Below, piece by piece: positions 9,003 to 16,906 of a stretch of 64,000 nucleotides of DNA. The stretch is from a virus. The stretch spans positions 22,436 to 86,435 of the IMG/VR virus record IMGVR_UViG_3300044994_000386; one strand, given 5' to 3'. The notes below the pieces were generated by a model. The model was not told the origin of the DNA. It saw nothing but the letters and a program-made list of their open reading frames with translations, and did no database searches. The position numbers were made by a program, and so were the translations under genes. Each line of letters begins with the position of its first letter. The first letter of the stretch is position 1.

Positions 9003-9138
9003 TTTTATTATTTTTATTATTTTTATTTATATATATAGCAAATATAGTTAAAAATGTATAAAATAGAAAATCTTTCAAATGAAAATATATTCTAATATAA
9101 TTAATAAATTTTAATTATAAAAATAAATATATATATTT

Positions 9139-9549
9139 ATGAAACTAAATCTAAAAACATTAATAATAATAGCATTTTTTATATCTTTTGTAATATTTTT
9201 TACTAAATGTTACATAGAAGGAGACAATAATCGTAAAGAAAATAAAAAGCTTAAAGAAGAAATAGAACAAATAAAACATATCAGAGATTCGCTCAGTTCA
9301 GAAAGAAGAAAAATAGATCTTAAAGTTGATAGTCTAAATAGAGAATTGTTTGAAACTAAAAAAAGAATTGATAAATTGGATAATCAACTATTAACCAATA
9401 AAATTGAATTACAAATTGCTAAGGATAAGCTCAGTTCTCTACAACATCGCCTGAATGTTACTAAAAATAAAATTCAAGAATTGAAGGCAAATCCAATAAA
9501 AAGAAAAGGTGATGATTTGTTAAATTCTATAAAAGAAAAAACTAAATAA
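9139..9549 (+). CDS. Inner-membrane anchored coiled-coil protein (possible spanin component)
   Basis: 136 residues. A short cytoplasmic start is followed by one membrane segment (about 7-24, LIIIAFFISFVIFF) and a long charged coiled coil from residue 30 to the end. This N-in, coiled-coil-out layout is that of an i-spanin (Rz) or of other envelope scaffolds. The next gene, six bases downstream, encodes an exported protein, which fits a two-gene envelope or lysis function. No endolysin is visible nearby, so the lysis role is inference. It starts at an ATG preceded by an AT-repeat. Confidence 0.7.
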   Translation: MKLNLKTLIIIAFFISFVIFFTKCYIEGDNNRKENKKLKEEIEQIKHIRDSLSSERRKIDLKVDSLNRELFETKKRIDKLDNQLLTNKIELQIAKDKLSSLQHRLNVTKNKIQELKANPIKRKGDDLLNSIKEKTK

Positions 9550-9554
9550 TTTTT

Positions 9555-10049
9555 ATGAAAATTATAATAACAATCATTTTAAGTTGTTTATTAACTATTT
9601 CCGTTTTTGGTCAATCAAATGATTCAACATCCTATCCAAAGTATTATGTATTAAACAGTGATACACTTGGTGTAATTTTAACTGTAGATCAATTGCAAAA
9701 AATAGATAATGATTTAGAGATTAAAAATCTATTAGAAAGTTCTTTAATAGATTGTGATTTATTATCTTCACAATATATTATTGTTGTATCAAAACTTGAA
9801 AATAGAGTATCAATCTTAGAGTTAAAAAATTCAGAATTATTAAAGGTGACTGATCAACAAGATCAAATTATTAATCAATTAAATTTAAAATTGGTCAACT
9901 ATGAAAAAGATTTGAATCTGTGTGATGATCAAAATAAAAAAAAGGACTCTATTATATCTAATCAACAAATGACAATTAATAGGCTTTTAATAGGTAATGT
10001 TGTCTTGAATTTAGGTCTATTCGCTATAATTGTTGCAATTATTTTATAA
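9555..10049 (+). CDS. Exported protein with coiled coil and C-terminal membrane anchor
   Basis: 164 residues. A signal peptide (about 1-19, MKIIITIILSCLLTISVFG) ends at a probable cleavage site VFG-QS that is typical of Bacteroidota. A cysteine at residue 11 lies inside the hydrophobic core and is not a clear lipobox. The middle is helical and heptad-like, and the C-terminal 20 residues are strongly hydrophobic (LFAIIVAIIL). The protein thus spans or lines the envelope. It pairs with the preceding coiled-coil protein; a spanin-like or host-envelope role is possible but unproven. Confidence 0.7.
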   Translation: MKIIITIILSCLLTISVFGQSNDSTSYPKYYVLNSDTLGVILTVDQLQKIDNDLEIKNLLESSLIDCDLLSSQYIIVVSKLENRVSILELKNSELLKVTDQQDQIINQLNLKLVNYEKDLNLCDDQNKKKDSIISNQQMTINRLLIGNVVLNLGLFAIIVAIIL

Positions 10050-10065
10050 AGTGAAAAAAATGAGT

Positions 10066-10077
10066 TTTAATATATAA
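10066..10077 (+). promoter_or_regulatory. Late-type promoter element TTTAATATATAA
   Basis: The standard element, here followed by a further AT stretch. The start codon is 33 bases downstream, so this transcript has a short leader, unlike several others. Confidence 0.45.
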
Positions 10078-10110
10078 TATATATTATACAAAAAATTATT
10101 AAATTTTAAG

Positions 10111-10776
10111 ATGAAACACATCAGAAAGTTTGAAAGTTACAGAATCTATAAAAAAAGAGAAGAAATCATAAGAGAATCTGTAATTCAAGTAAATGACACT
10201 TACAAAGTAAGAACTATGGTTGATATTCCTCAATCACTAATAAATGCTTATGTAAAGAAAGTAAAAGACAACACAGGTAAAAATCTTAGACAATTCTTTG
10301 GTGATGTTGACATCGCAGAGGAAATTGTAAAATACATCACCTTAAATGGTTTAGATGTTGATAAAATTTCAGCAAATGCTCTTATGGGCGGTTCACAAGG
10401 ACAGTCCCAAGGTCAAGGTCAAATACAGTCTCAATCAGAGACACAGTCGCAAGCTCAAACTCAAGCACAAAGTCAAGCACAAACTCAAGCACAAAGTCAG
10501 GCACAAACTCAAGCACAAAGTCAAGCTCAAACTCAAGCACAAACTCAAGCAAAAAGTCAGGCACAAAGTCAGGCACAAACACAAGCTCAGGTTCAAGTTC
10601 AAGTTGAAGCCGAAACTCAAACACAACCACAAGCTCAAGATCAAGATGAATTTGAAGAAGTTCCTCAATCTAAACCACAGACTCAAGGCCAGGCACAAGA
10701 AGAAACAGAAGAAGATGAAGAAGTAGATCAATCTCAGGAAGAGACAGAAGAAGATGAAGAAGAACTTCCTCTATAA
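10111..10776 (+). CDS. Motif-bearing protein with a long Gln/Ala repeat and acidic tail
   Basis: 221 residues. It begins MKHIRKFESYRIYKK, the shared N-terminal motif. Residues 25-90 look like a small helical domain (NLRQFFGDVDIAEEIVKYI). From about residue 95 to 170 the protein is almost only Q, A, S and T in AQTQAQSQ units, then Gln/Glu, ending in an acidic tail (EEDEEVDQSQEETEEDEEELPL pattern). Such tails are expected to be disordered. The acidic, low-complexity end recalls scaffold or prohead core proteins, but no family match is claimed. Large frames on both strands in other phases are shadows caused by the repeat. It has its own promoter element and terminator. Confidence 0.8.
   Translation: MKHIRKFESYRIYKKREEIIRESVIQVNDTYKVRTMVDIPQSLINAYVKKVKDNTGKNLRQFFGDVDIAEEIVKYITLNGLDVDKISANALMGGSQGQSQGQGQIQSQSETQSQAQTQAQSQAQTQAQSQAQTQAQSQAQTQAQTQAKSQAQSQAQTQAQVQVQVEAETQTQPQAQDQDEFEEVPQSKPQTQGQAQEETEEDEEVDQSQEETEEDEEELPL
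10390..10620 (+). repeat. Coding CAA/GCA-rich tandem repeat
   Basis: Imperfect 12- to 24-base units built from CAAGCACAAACT and CAAGCACAAAGT encode the QAQT/QAQS repeat. The unit phase is a multiple of three, so length changes would keep the frame. This makes it a candidate for copy-number variation. Confidence 0.85.
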
Positions 10777-10841
10777 TACGGGATGATTATTTCGTTTTTT
10801 TTTTTTTCTATTAAGTAATACATTTTTAACATAGATCTTAT

Positions 10842-10873
10842 AAAAAAGTATCAATAAATTGGTACTTTTTTTA
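10842..10873 (+). terminator. Rho-independent terminator
   Basis: AAGTATCAA pairs with TTGGTACTT (one T-G and one C-G pair in the middle) around a TAAA loop, followed by a T run. It ends the Gln/Ala-repeat gene transcript. Confidence 0.75.
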
Positions 10874-10957
10874 TTTTATGTAGGATATTTGAAACAAAAT
10901 TGCGATATTGATAATGACACAGAATTAATAGAAAAATCATAAAATTACTAAGGTTAT

Positions 10958-10969
10958 TTTAATATATAA
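10958..10969 (+). promoter_or_regulatory. Late-type promoter element TTTAATATATAA
   Basis: The element ends four bases before the GTG start at 10974. Any transcript started downstream of it would have essentially no leader. Confidence 0.55.
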
Positions 10970-10973
10970 TCTT

Positions 10974-11696
10974 GTGAAACACTTAAAGCTTTTTGAATCA
11001 TTTAAGAAATTTTATTTTGATAGTATAGATGAGATGGAAGTCGAGAATCCAATTTACCGTTGGTCTGTTTTCATTTCACCTAAGATCACGAGAATATCAG
11101 AATCAAACCAGAATGATTCAACACTCTTAATTGTTGATGTCCAGAAATCATTCAAGAAATGGTTCACTGAAAAGTATGTAAATGAATTAAAGAAATATGC
11201 TTCTCAATTTACTAATGTTTATCAAATCTGGGATAACCATGTCGATGGTAAAAATGTAGATAAAGATTATCTTTATGATCGAAATCCAAAAGTACCGGTA
11301 CACAATGATTTATATACTTTTCCGAATCAAAAAGATCTCATTGAAAAAAGATACAACTATAATGTAAATGCTGATTTTTATAGAAAAATTCTTGATAAAG
11401 AAGTTTACCAAGAAATTATTAATAGAGAAAATAGAAAAGAATTAAAAAAAGGTGATATTTTTCCGACTAAAGAAGGAACATATATTGTATATGTTGGAAA
11501 TAATCATAAGTGGCACCATCTTAGTAAGAAATTATATGATCTATTAGTTAGTTTAAAAAATAAAACGGTCACTATAGTTGGTGGATCGGACAGTGAGTGT
11601 CTAGAAGACATTTACACTGCTGCTTTATCGTTAGGTGTTAAAATAAAAAGAGATTGGAAGTTTATATATACATCCACAAGCTGTCCTATAAAATAA
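10974..11696 (+). CDS. Isochorismatase-like cysteine hydrolase with the shared N-terminal motif
   Basis: 240 residues with a GTG start, chosen because it gives MKHLKLFESFKKFYF, the shared motif, four bases after a promoter element. From residue 49 the chain is an isochorismatase/nicotinamidase fold: STLLIVDVQKSF holds the catalytic Asp at about 55, and TVTIVGGSDSECLEDI holds the nucleophile Cys at about 209. Family members hydrolyse isochorismate, nicotinamide or related amides. Nicotinamidase activity would link it to NAD metabolism, but the substrate cannot be read from sequence. The first 45 residues are an extra N-terminal extension. If the extension is a capsid-targeting tag, this enzyme would be delivered with the DNA. 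Confidence 0.82.
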   Translation: MKHLKLFESFKKFYFDSIDEMEVENPIYRWSVFISPKITRISESNQNDSTLLIVDVQKSFKKWFTEKYVNELKKYASQFTNVYQIWDNHVDGKNVDKDYLYDRNPKVPVHNDLYTFPNQKDLIEKRYNYNVNADFYRKILDKEVYQEIINRENRKELKKGDIFPTKEGTYIVYVGNNHKWHHLSKKLYDLLVSLKNKTVTIVGGSDSECLEDIYTAALSLGVKIKRDWKFIYTSTSCPIK

Positions 11697-11741
11697 ATCT
11701 ATTAAATAGATTGTCCTTTAAAAGTTTACTTACCCTATAAT

Positions 11742-12131
11742 TTAATTAATCCCGTAAATTGAACCAATTTGTGCAAATACTTTGTAATCTTGTATTTGAA
11801 AGTTAATAAACATGATATCTTGATAATTACCAGGATCTTGAGCAAAAACCACATCTAAGTCATAATTAAGGTTAATAATTTCTGGAATGTATCTTTGTAT
11901 CTGAGCATTCAACTGTCTTTTAACAAAATCGGCAGAAACACTAGTTTCATATAATAGCTCTTCGAGATTTCCGCCAAAATTTGGTTCACCTAAAACTTCA
12001 CCTTGGTTTGTAAACAATATCATTTCATATTTTTGTATAATAACACGAATAATATCATCTTCATCTAATCGGTTAGGATTATAATTTGGATGATTTGGGT
12101 ATTCGATGTATAAATCTATAAAATCAATCAT
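11742..12131 (-). CDS. 25: Baseplate wedge subunit, gp25-like
   Basis: 129 residues with the GPW/gp25 domain: EMILFTNQGEVLGEPNFGGNL (residues about 36-56; shown in part) carries the typical T-x-x-G-E-x-x-x-x-P-x-F-G core, followed by a helix and the strand pair NLNYDLDVVF and INFQIQ. gp25 is part of the inner baseplate ring and starts sheath assembly in contractile tails. It is read from a TTAATATATAA element three bases before the ATG. It is not next to other baseplate genes, so tail genes in this phage are dispersed. Confidence 0.9.
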   Translation of the reverse strand: MIDFIDLYIEYPNHPNYNPNRLDEDDIIRVIIQKYEMILFTNQGEVLGEPNFGGNLEELLYETSVSADFVKRQLNAQIQRYIPEIINLNYDLDVVFAQDPGNYQDIMFINFQIQDYKVFAQIGSIYGIN

Positions 12132-12134
12132 AAA

Positions 12135-12145
12135 TTATATATTAA
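12135..12145 (-). promoter_or_regulatory. Late-type promoter element TTAATATATAA
   Basis: Reverse-strand element ending three bases (TTT) before the ATG of the gp25-like gene; a structural gene with the same near-leaderless layout. Confidence 0.55.
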
Positions 12146-12307
12146 CTTTATATATATACATTATATGAAGTATTAAAAAATTATTTTTTTAACGACAAAT
12201 AGTCTTAATTAATAATAGTAATAGTTTTAAAAAAAAATATAAGAGGTCAAGCAGTAAAAACGTTAAGGTTAAGAATTAATTAATTGGCTACAAAGAGTTA
12301 AAGATAT

Positions 12308-13285
12308 CTAAAATAATTCTTTGAATTTACCAATTACTGTCATTCCAAGTACAATAGGGTCTGTACTAGTTTCTAATAATCTAGTATGTTCGGTGATGAT
12401 ATAATTAGCTTGAAACAATTTGTCTATATTTTCTCTTTTCTCATTAATTGACCACTCAATAAAAGGTCGACCTAAAAAAAATAACATTTCATCAATCTTT
12501 TCAGCACCAAAATTATTCATTAACCAATGATAACAATATTCATAAGATTTTGATTTATCATAAATCAAATTATAAAGATCTAATTTTAATTTAATATTCA
12601 TGTTTGGAGTTGAGGCACTACTTTCACCAGTTTGTTTAAAATTATCCACTTCAATTAAAATAGCACGTATATCAGGAAATTTTTTGTTAATAATCCTGAT
12701 CAACTCATCCTTTGAAATCTCAAATCCTTCATTCTTAGCGATCACATCTTGTACACGCTTGTAAATTCCTATTTTAAGAGCCTTTTCTTCTTCCTGATTC
12801 TGGGCATCAAAATTAACCTCAACAAACCTTGAACGAATTCCAGCTGAAACTTTATTGATGTGATTTGTGTTTAAAATGAATCTTACATTCTTAGCTGAGT
12901 ACTCTTCAATATAGGCTTTGAGTGCATCTTGATATTGTGCAGATGTTCTTTCAAACTCATCCAAAAAAACATACTTCATTGAATCAGATGTAATTGTAGA
13001 TTCAATATCAAAGCCCATATAAACCCTAGAGCAAAAAGAATCAATCTTTTCGCGTAAAGTATCAATCGAGGTATAAAACGAAGAATTAATTTCCAAAAAA
13101 GGTTTATCTTTAGTATACTTACCTATTAATATTCGAGCTAGTGTGGTTTTACCTGTGCCAAAATGACCATATAAAATAACATTTTGTGTTAAACCTTTTT
13201 CAAAAATTTTACGGATTCTTGGAAGTAAGATAATTTCATCTAAGGTCTTAGGTCTATATTTTTCAGAAAGTAATAATTGCTTCAT
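12308..13285 (-). CDS. 44: Sliding clamp loader large subunit, T4 gp44-like
   Basis: 325 residues, AAA+ ATPase. It opens with LSEKYRPKTLDEI, the usual clamp loader start. Walker A is GHFGTGKT at about 40-47, Walker B is YVFLDEFE at about 105-112, sensor 1 is in FILNTNHINK and the SRC-type arginine finger is GIRSRF near 153. Members open and load the gp45 clamp on primed DNA. T4 gp44 is 319 residues, so this is full length. The gp62 partner and gp45 clamp were not found in this window. The 176-base spacer 12132-12307 upstream of gp25 holds nothing recognisable besides its promoter. Confidence 0.93.
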   Translation of the reverse strand: MKQLLLSEKYRPKTLDEIILLPRIRKIFEKGLTQNVILYGHFGTGKTTLARILIGKYTKDKPFLEINSSFYTSIDTLREKIDSFCSRVYMGFDIESTITSDSMKYVFLDEFERTSAQYQDALKAYIEEYSAKNVRFILNTNHINKVSAGIRSRFVEVNFDAQNQEEEKALKIGIYKRVQDVIAKNEGFEISKDELIRIINKKFPDIRAILIEVDNFKQTGESSASTPNMNIKLKLDLYNLIYDKSKSYEYCYHWLMNNFGAEKIDEMLFFLGRPFIEWSINEKRENIDKLFQANYIITEHTRLLETSTDPIVLGMTVIGKFKELF

Positions 13286-13331
13286 ATCATTTATAATTTG
13301 TCATGATTATAAGTTGAAGCACATCTGAAGT

Positions 13332-14042
13332 TTATATTTCTTTTAATTGTAAAATAAAGGTATTTAGGTTTCCTAAATTTGATGAATCGGAAAAACATTC
13401 AATTTCTAAATTATGAGATTTGAAATCGATTTTTTTTAATTGTATTTTAATCAAATTTTTGATTCTAAAAAATTCTTTTTTAATCTCTTTCAATTTCTTT
13501 TTAGCATCTATCGAATCATAATGATCAAATTCTTTATATAATTGATCAATCTCATTCTTATCACAAGATAACTCTTCTTCATTAATGTGAAATTCTATTG
13601 AAAAAATGGGTTGTTTTTGCCAATTATAAAATTGATCAATTTCTAAACTATCAATAATTTTACCACCTAAAATCTCATATTCTAAAACTGGTTTTAATAA
13701 TTCTTTAATTTCTGATTTAGTGTGTTTTGCTTTCTTAGTTGTTATAGATAAATAATAAAGATCTTCAACTATCTGTAATTTTTCTTTTTTTCTGTAATCA
13801 GATTTTTCGAGTTCATTGATAAGACAATCTATGTTGAAATTGTATGGCTTTTTACCAGATCTTGACCATCCTTTATTCATGTCTAAACAACCGGTAAATA
13901 AAGAACTACACTTACCATAAAATCCACCAAATGATTCTGTAGCACCAATTGACCAAAGATAATCAGACATATCAACTATTATTTCTAGTTTTTGCCTTAA
14001 GCTCACTCCGTTCTGTGATTCAAAATATTTTAAATACTTCAT
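13332..14042 (-). CDS. Hypothetical protein with the shared N-terminal motif
   Basis: 236 residues, not recognised. The start is MKYLKYFESQNG, a clear copy of the shared motif. The middle has cysteines (CSSLFTGC) and a helix-rich, Lys/Glu-rich second half with coiled-coil character (about 150-205). No signal peptide or membrane segment. It is upstream of the clamp loader gene in the same direction, 46 bases away. Virion-internal protein by inference from its start. Confidence 0.72.
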   Translation of the reverse strand: MKYLKYFESQNGVSLRQKLEIIVDMSDYLWSIGATESFGGFYGKCSSLFTGCLDMNKGWSRSGKKPYNFNIDCLINELEKSDYRKKEKLQIVEDLYYLSITTKKAKHTKSEIKELLKPVLEYEILGGKIIDSLEIDQFYNWQKQPIFSIEFHINEEELSCDKNEIDQLYKEFDHYDSIDAKKKLKEIKKEFFRIKNLIKIQLKKIDFKSHNLEIECFSDSSNLGNLNTFILQLKEI

Positions 14043-14160
14043 TATTAGATTATATTAGTTTTAATAATATCACCGGAATATCACGACTTTTAAGTCTGAC
14101 ATATTCGTTGTTGTATTTTTTTTTATATATTATTTCGAGTAATGGAATTATGATAATTTT

Positions 14161-14168
14161 ATATATAA
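14161..14168 (+). promoter_or_regulatory. Late-type promoter element, variant TTTTATATATAA
   Basis: The ATATATAA core ends four bases before the ATG of the gp15-like tail gene, matching the spacing seen at other late genes. Confidence 0.4.
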
Positions 14169-14172
14169 CTCT

Positions 14173-14964
14173 ATGATTGGAGAAAGATTTAATTTTGACG
14201 ACGTATTTTTTAGAGATTTAACTGTATGTGTTTTAGATACATTAGAAGGCCAAATTAAATGGACGAATCGATTTAGTTCGGGTAACCGAGTAGTTAATGT
14301 ACCTTTTTATTATTCAATTACTGGTGATGAAAGATTCTTAATGGATTCTTTTTCTGATGACGTGGTTTCGGAAAATAGATTTGTAGATTTAAACACTGAT
14401 ATCATACCGCGCGGTCATTTGACGTTAACGGGATTTGATATTCGTTCTGATGAGTTTGCGAATCCGAATGTCTGGCTCAAGATGGTAATTGAAAATGATG
14501 CTGAAATTAGAAAAGTGTTAACTAAAATTAGAGCTATTCCTATTTCATGTAAATATGATCTTACTATACTTTTAGAATCTGAAATTGATGTTTTTAAATG
14601 TAGCCAATCAATTATGGATACCTTGTGGCTCTATAAATTTATGTACTTTGAACATAACTTTATGAATATTGATGCCGTGATGCTTTTACCAGATTCAAAT
14701 CAAATCGAAATTTCAAGAGAAAAAAGCCTGACTTCTGATAATCAAATCAAGTTATCATTATCCCTTGAAGTTCAAACTTATTATCCAGCATTTAGAAAAC
14801 CTACAGTAAATCCTGACGGTAGTTTTGACCTAACAAGTCAAGGAAACGGCAGTCCTAAAAATGATTTATTTGATATCATGGTATATCCTAAAAAAACAAA
14901 GTGGTATACTAATATTTTAGAGGCCAGAAAACGATTCAAAGGGGGACAATCTAACACAAATTGA
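14173..14964 (+). CDS. 15: Probable tail sheath stabilizer/completion protein, T4 gp15-like
   Basis: 263 residues. Layout resembles T4 gp15: an early strand with VVNVPFYYSITGDERF (gp15 has RVPITYASKEHF), then DIIPRGHLTLTGFDIR (gp15 LPRINLHLVDFSY), then ISCKYDLTILLESEIDVFKC (gp15 IYELSIFTRYEDDMFQ) and a final strand LSLSLEVQTYYP. gp15 caps the tail tube and sheath and connects to the head. The sequence match is by pattern only, so other neck or tail terminator proteins are possible. Its near-leaderless late promoter fits a structural gene. Confidence 0.58.
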   Translation: MIGERFNFDDVFFRDLTVCVLDTLEGQIKWTNRFSSGNRVVNVPFYYSITGDERFLMDSFSDDVVSENRFVDLNTDIIPRGHLTLTGFDIRSDEFANPNVWLKMVIENDAEIRKVLTKIRAIPISCKYDLTILLESEIDVFKCSQSIMDTLWLYKFMYFEHNFMNIDAVMLLPDSNQIEISREKSLTSDNQIKLSLSLEVQTYYPAFRKPTVNPDGSFDLTSQGNGSPKNDLFDIMVYPKKTKWYTNILEARKRFKGGQSNTN

Positions 14965-15055
14965 GATAATCTAATAAGTTACCAAAATGAGAAAAAATGA
15001 GTTTTGGAACTAAATATATAGGTATAATAAACATAAAAAATAACAATTCACAATT

Positions 15056-16339
15056 ATGAAGAATATTAAATTGGAGCTATTCAACTTCAGAAAAAAATTA
15101 ACCGTTGATCAAGAGGAAGTATCTAGAATCATTGAGTCTCATATGAATGCTTGTAATGATTTCTCTGAGAAACAGATTATCATGTCGTTGAATGAAAAAT
15201 TAAAGATGTATACTTTTGACAAAAAGGTTAAGTCTTTACTTGAGTCATTGAATAGTGACATGGAAAACTATAAATTGGTATATGAATTGAAACATTTATA
15301 TAATGTGTTGAATAGTAAAAATCAAGGTGAACTTTATAGACAACCTATAAACGTACTTTTACAAACAATTAATTTAGAAAGTGACCAAGATAGAATGGAT
15401 AAGGTTCTTAATGAACTTGCTGTTTATGATTGGGTTCCTGAAATTAAATTATTTGTTCATAATTTAACTAAATCTCCAGAACAAAAAGCTAACTTACTTT
15501 CTGGTGGTAAAGGTGAATCAGTTTATACAATTGTTGAACAAGTTGAAAATGGATACTTATGTATGGTTAGCGACTCTTGGTTCTTACTTTCCGAAAATAA
15601 TATCGAAAAGACTCTTTTAGATACTCATATTAAAGATGAAAATCAATTAAAAGTTCTTAATAACTTATCAACAGCAATGAAGTTTGCTTCAATTGATGAA
15701 GATAGAATAAACTTTAGAATTTCTGAGAACTTAACTATCGGTTTATCAGTTTCTAAAAAAGGTATTATTTACATTAACGATGATGAGATGAACAAAGAAA
15801 CTACATTAGAATCTTTATTCTCATCTCCTATTATCCCAATTGTAAACAAAAACTTTTATCCGTTGTTACTTGAAACATCAAATAACTTAGATAAATTTGT
15901 AGAGTTAGATGTTGTTAAAAGAGTTTCTAACTTAGTCAATCCTTACTTAGAGGTATACGCTTTTAATTATAAAAATTCTATTTATCTTTATAGATGTGAT
16001 GAGAGATATGGCAATTCATTTTTCAAATATGATTCGGCTCTTGAGTTAGTAAATGAAGTTAAAAGCGAATTAAATTATGATTTGACTTATTTTTATGAAA
16101 ATAAATTAAGTGAAGAATTGATTGTTAAAAGAAAACTTGAAGATAAAGAAAGAGAAATTACTTTGAAACTCGAAGATGTTAATTTCAATATTTCAAAAAT
16201 TAAATCATCAGTTCAATTTTTAGGCGAATCAGAAGTATTAAAAAAAGCTTTAAGTAACTTAGAAAAAAGAAAATCGGCTCTTGAGGTTGAATTACAATCA
16301 ATAAAAGAAAGTCAATATAAAGAAAGAGTAAAAATTTAA
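15056..16339 (+). CDS. Hypothetical protein with C-terminal coiled coil, 427 residues
   Basis: Not recognised. The first two thirds are a mixed alpha/beta protein without known motifs. The last 70 residues (about 350-425) are a long charged coiled coil (EEL..KRKLEDKEREITLKLE). No signal peptide. The gene has about 50 bases of leader containing an ATATATAGGTATAATAA stretch and is followed by a strong terminator. It stands between a tail protein gene and the late sigma gene, so a virion or assembly role is plausible but unproven. It does not carry a good copy of the shared N-terminal motif (MKNIKLELFNFRKK is only loosely similar). Confidence 0.72.
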   Translation: MKNIKLELFNFRKKLTVDQEEVSRIIESHMNACNDFSEKQIIMSLNEKLKMYTFDKKVKSLLESLNSDMENYKLVYELKHLYNVLNSKNQGELYRQPINVLLQTINLESDQDRMDKVLNELAVYDWVPEIKLFVHNLTKSPEQKANLLSGGKGESVYTIVEQVENGYLCMVSDSWFLLSENNIEKTLLDTHIKDENQLKVLNNLSTAMKFASIDEDRINFRISENLTIGLSVSKKGIIYINDDEMNKETTLESLFSSPIIPIVNKNFYPLLLETSNNLDKFVELDVVKRVSNLVNPYLEVYAFNYKNSIYLYRCDERYGNSFFKYDSALELVNEVKSELNYDLTYFYENKLSEELIVKRKLEDKEREITLKLEDVNFNISKIKSSVQFLGESEVLKKALSNLEKRKSALEVELQSIKESQYKERVKI

Positions 16340-16349
16340 TCATAAAATT

Positions 16350-16382
16350 AAAAAAAAAGCTTCATTGAAGCTTTTTTTTTTG
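16350..16382 (+). terminator. Rho-independent terminator
   Basis: AAAAAGCTTC and GAAGCTTTTT form a ten-pair stem around ATT, followed by T residues. It separates the 427-residue gene from the sigma factor gene. Confidence 0.9.
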
Positions 16383-16428
16383 TTTTTTAAAATAAACAAT
16401 ACGATTATATATAATATAACATGAAAGC

Positions 16429-16845
16429 ATGAAATTTTTAAGGGCTAATTGCTCTACAAAAAAAAATAAATGCTTAATTATGTACCTACACAACAAAGAT
16501 CTCTATGTAGAAATTATTGTATCGAAGGCACAAGGAAAATTGACGAACAAATCGAAATTAATGTTGGAAATCTTAGCAAAGCGGACTATTAAAAAAATGA
16601 GATATTGGAATAATGATGATAAGATGGATTGCTATCAAAGTGGTTTATTAGATATGTTTTCTAATTGGTATAACTTCAATGAGGAAAAAAGTGACAATGC
16701 TTTTGCATACTTCACTGAAATCTTTAAACGGGGAATCGCCAAAGGTTACAACGAACTCTACAAAAAGAAAGGTGATAATGATCATCAAATTAAATTGATA
16801 AGTTTAGATTCTTCAAACGATGGAATGGGACTTCACTCAATTTAA
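16429..16845 (+). CDS. 55: Late transcription sigma factor, T4 gp55-like
   Basis: 138 residues. The region about 63-112 resembles the sigma region 2 part of T4 gp55. It has the sequence DCYQSGLLDMFSNWYNFNEE, where gp55 has EMIADGIEASIKGLHNFDE, followed by NAFAYFTEIFKRGIAKGYN, where gp55 has NPHAYITQACFNAFVQRI. gp55 directs host RNA polymerase to the minimal TATAAATA late promoter, together with gp33 and the clamp. The frequent TTAATATATAA element here is a good candidate target. An in-frame ATG at 16480 (MYLHNKDLY) may be the true start, because the first 17 residues (Cys/Lys-rich) look less conserved. It is flanked by two terminators, so it is its own transcription unit. Confidence 0.78.
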   Translation: MKFLRANCSTKKNKCLIMYLHNKDLYVEIIVSKAQGKLTNKSKLMLEILAKRTIKKMRYWNNDDKMDCYQSGLLDMFSNWYNFNEEKSDNAFAYFTEIFKRGIAKGYNELYKKKGDNDHQIKLISLDSSNDGMGLHSI

Positions 16846-16846
16846 A

Positions 16847-16881
16847 CAAAAAAAAACCACCATATGAGTGGTTTTTTTGTT
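16847..16881. terminator. Terminator between convergent genes
   Basis: AAAAACCAC and GTGGTTTTT form a stem with a CATATGA loop. A/T runs on both sides allow function in both directions, between the sigma factor and glutamine synthetase genes. Confidence 0.85.
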
Positions 16882-16906
16882 TACTAAAATTTAAGCATAT
16901 ATTTTA

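Noticed and set aside
10390-10640. CRISPR-like repeat array
   Set aside because: The repeat is contiguous and in coding phase, with no unique spacers. No cas gene was seen in the window.
10355-10731. Lys-rich forward frame and Leu/Phe-rich reverse frames across the Gln/Ala repeat
   Set aside because: They are other phases of a periodic repeat, which stays open in all frames. The 221-residue frame has the motif start, promoter and terminator.
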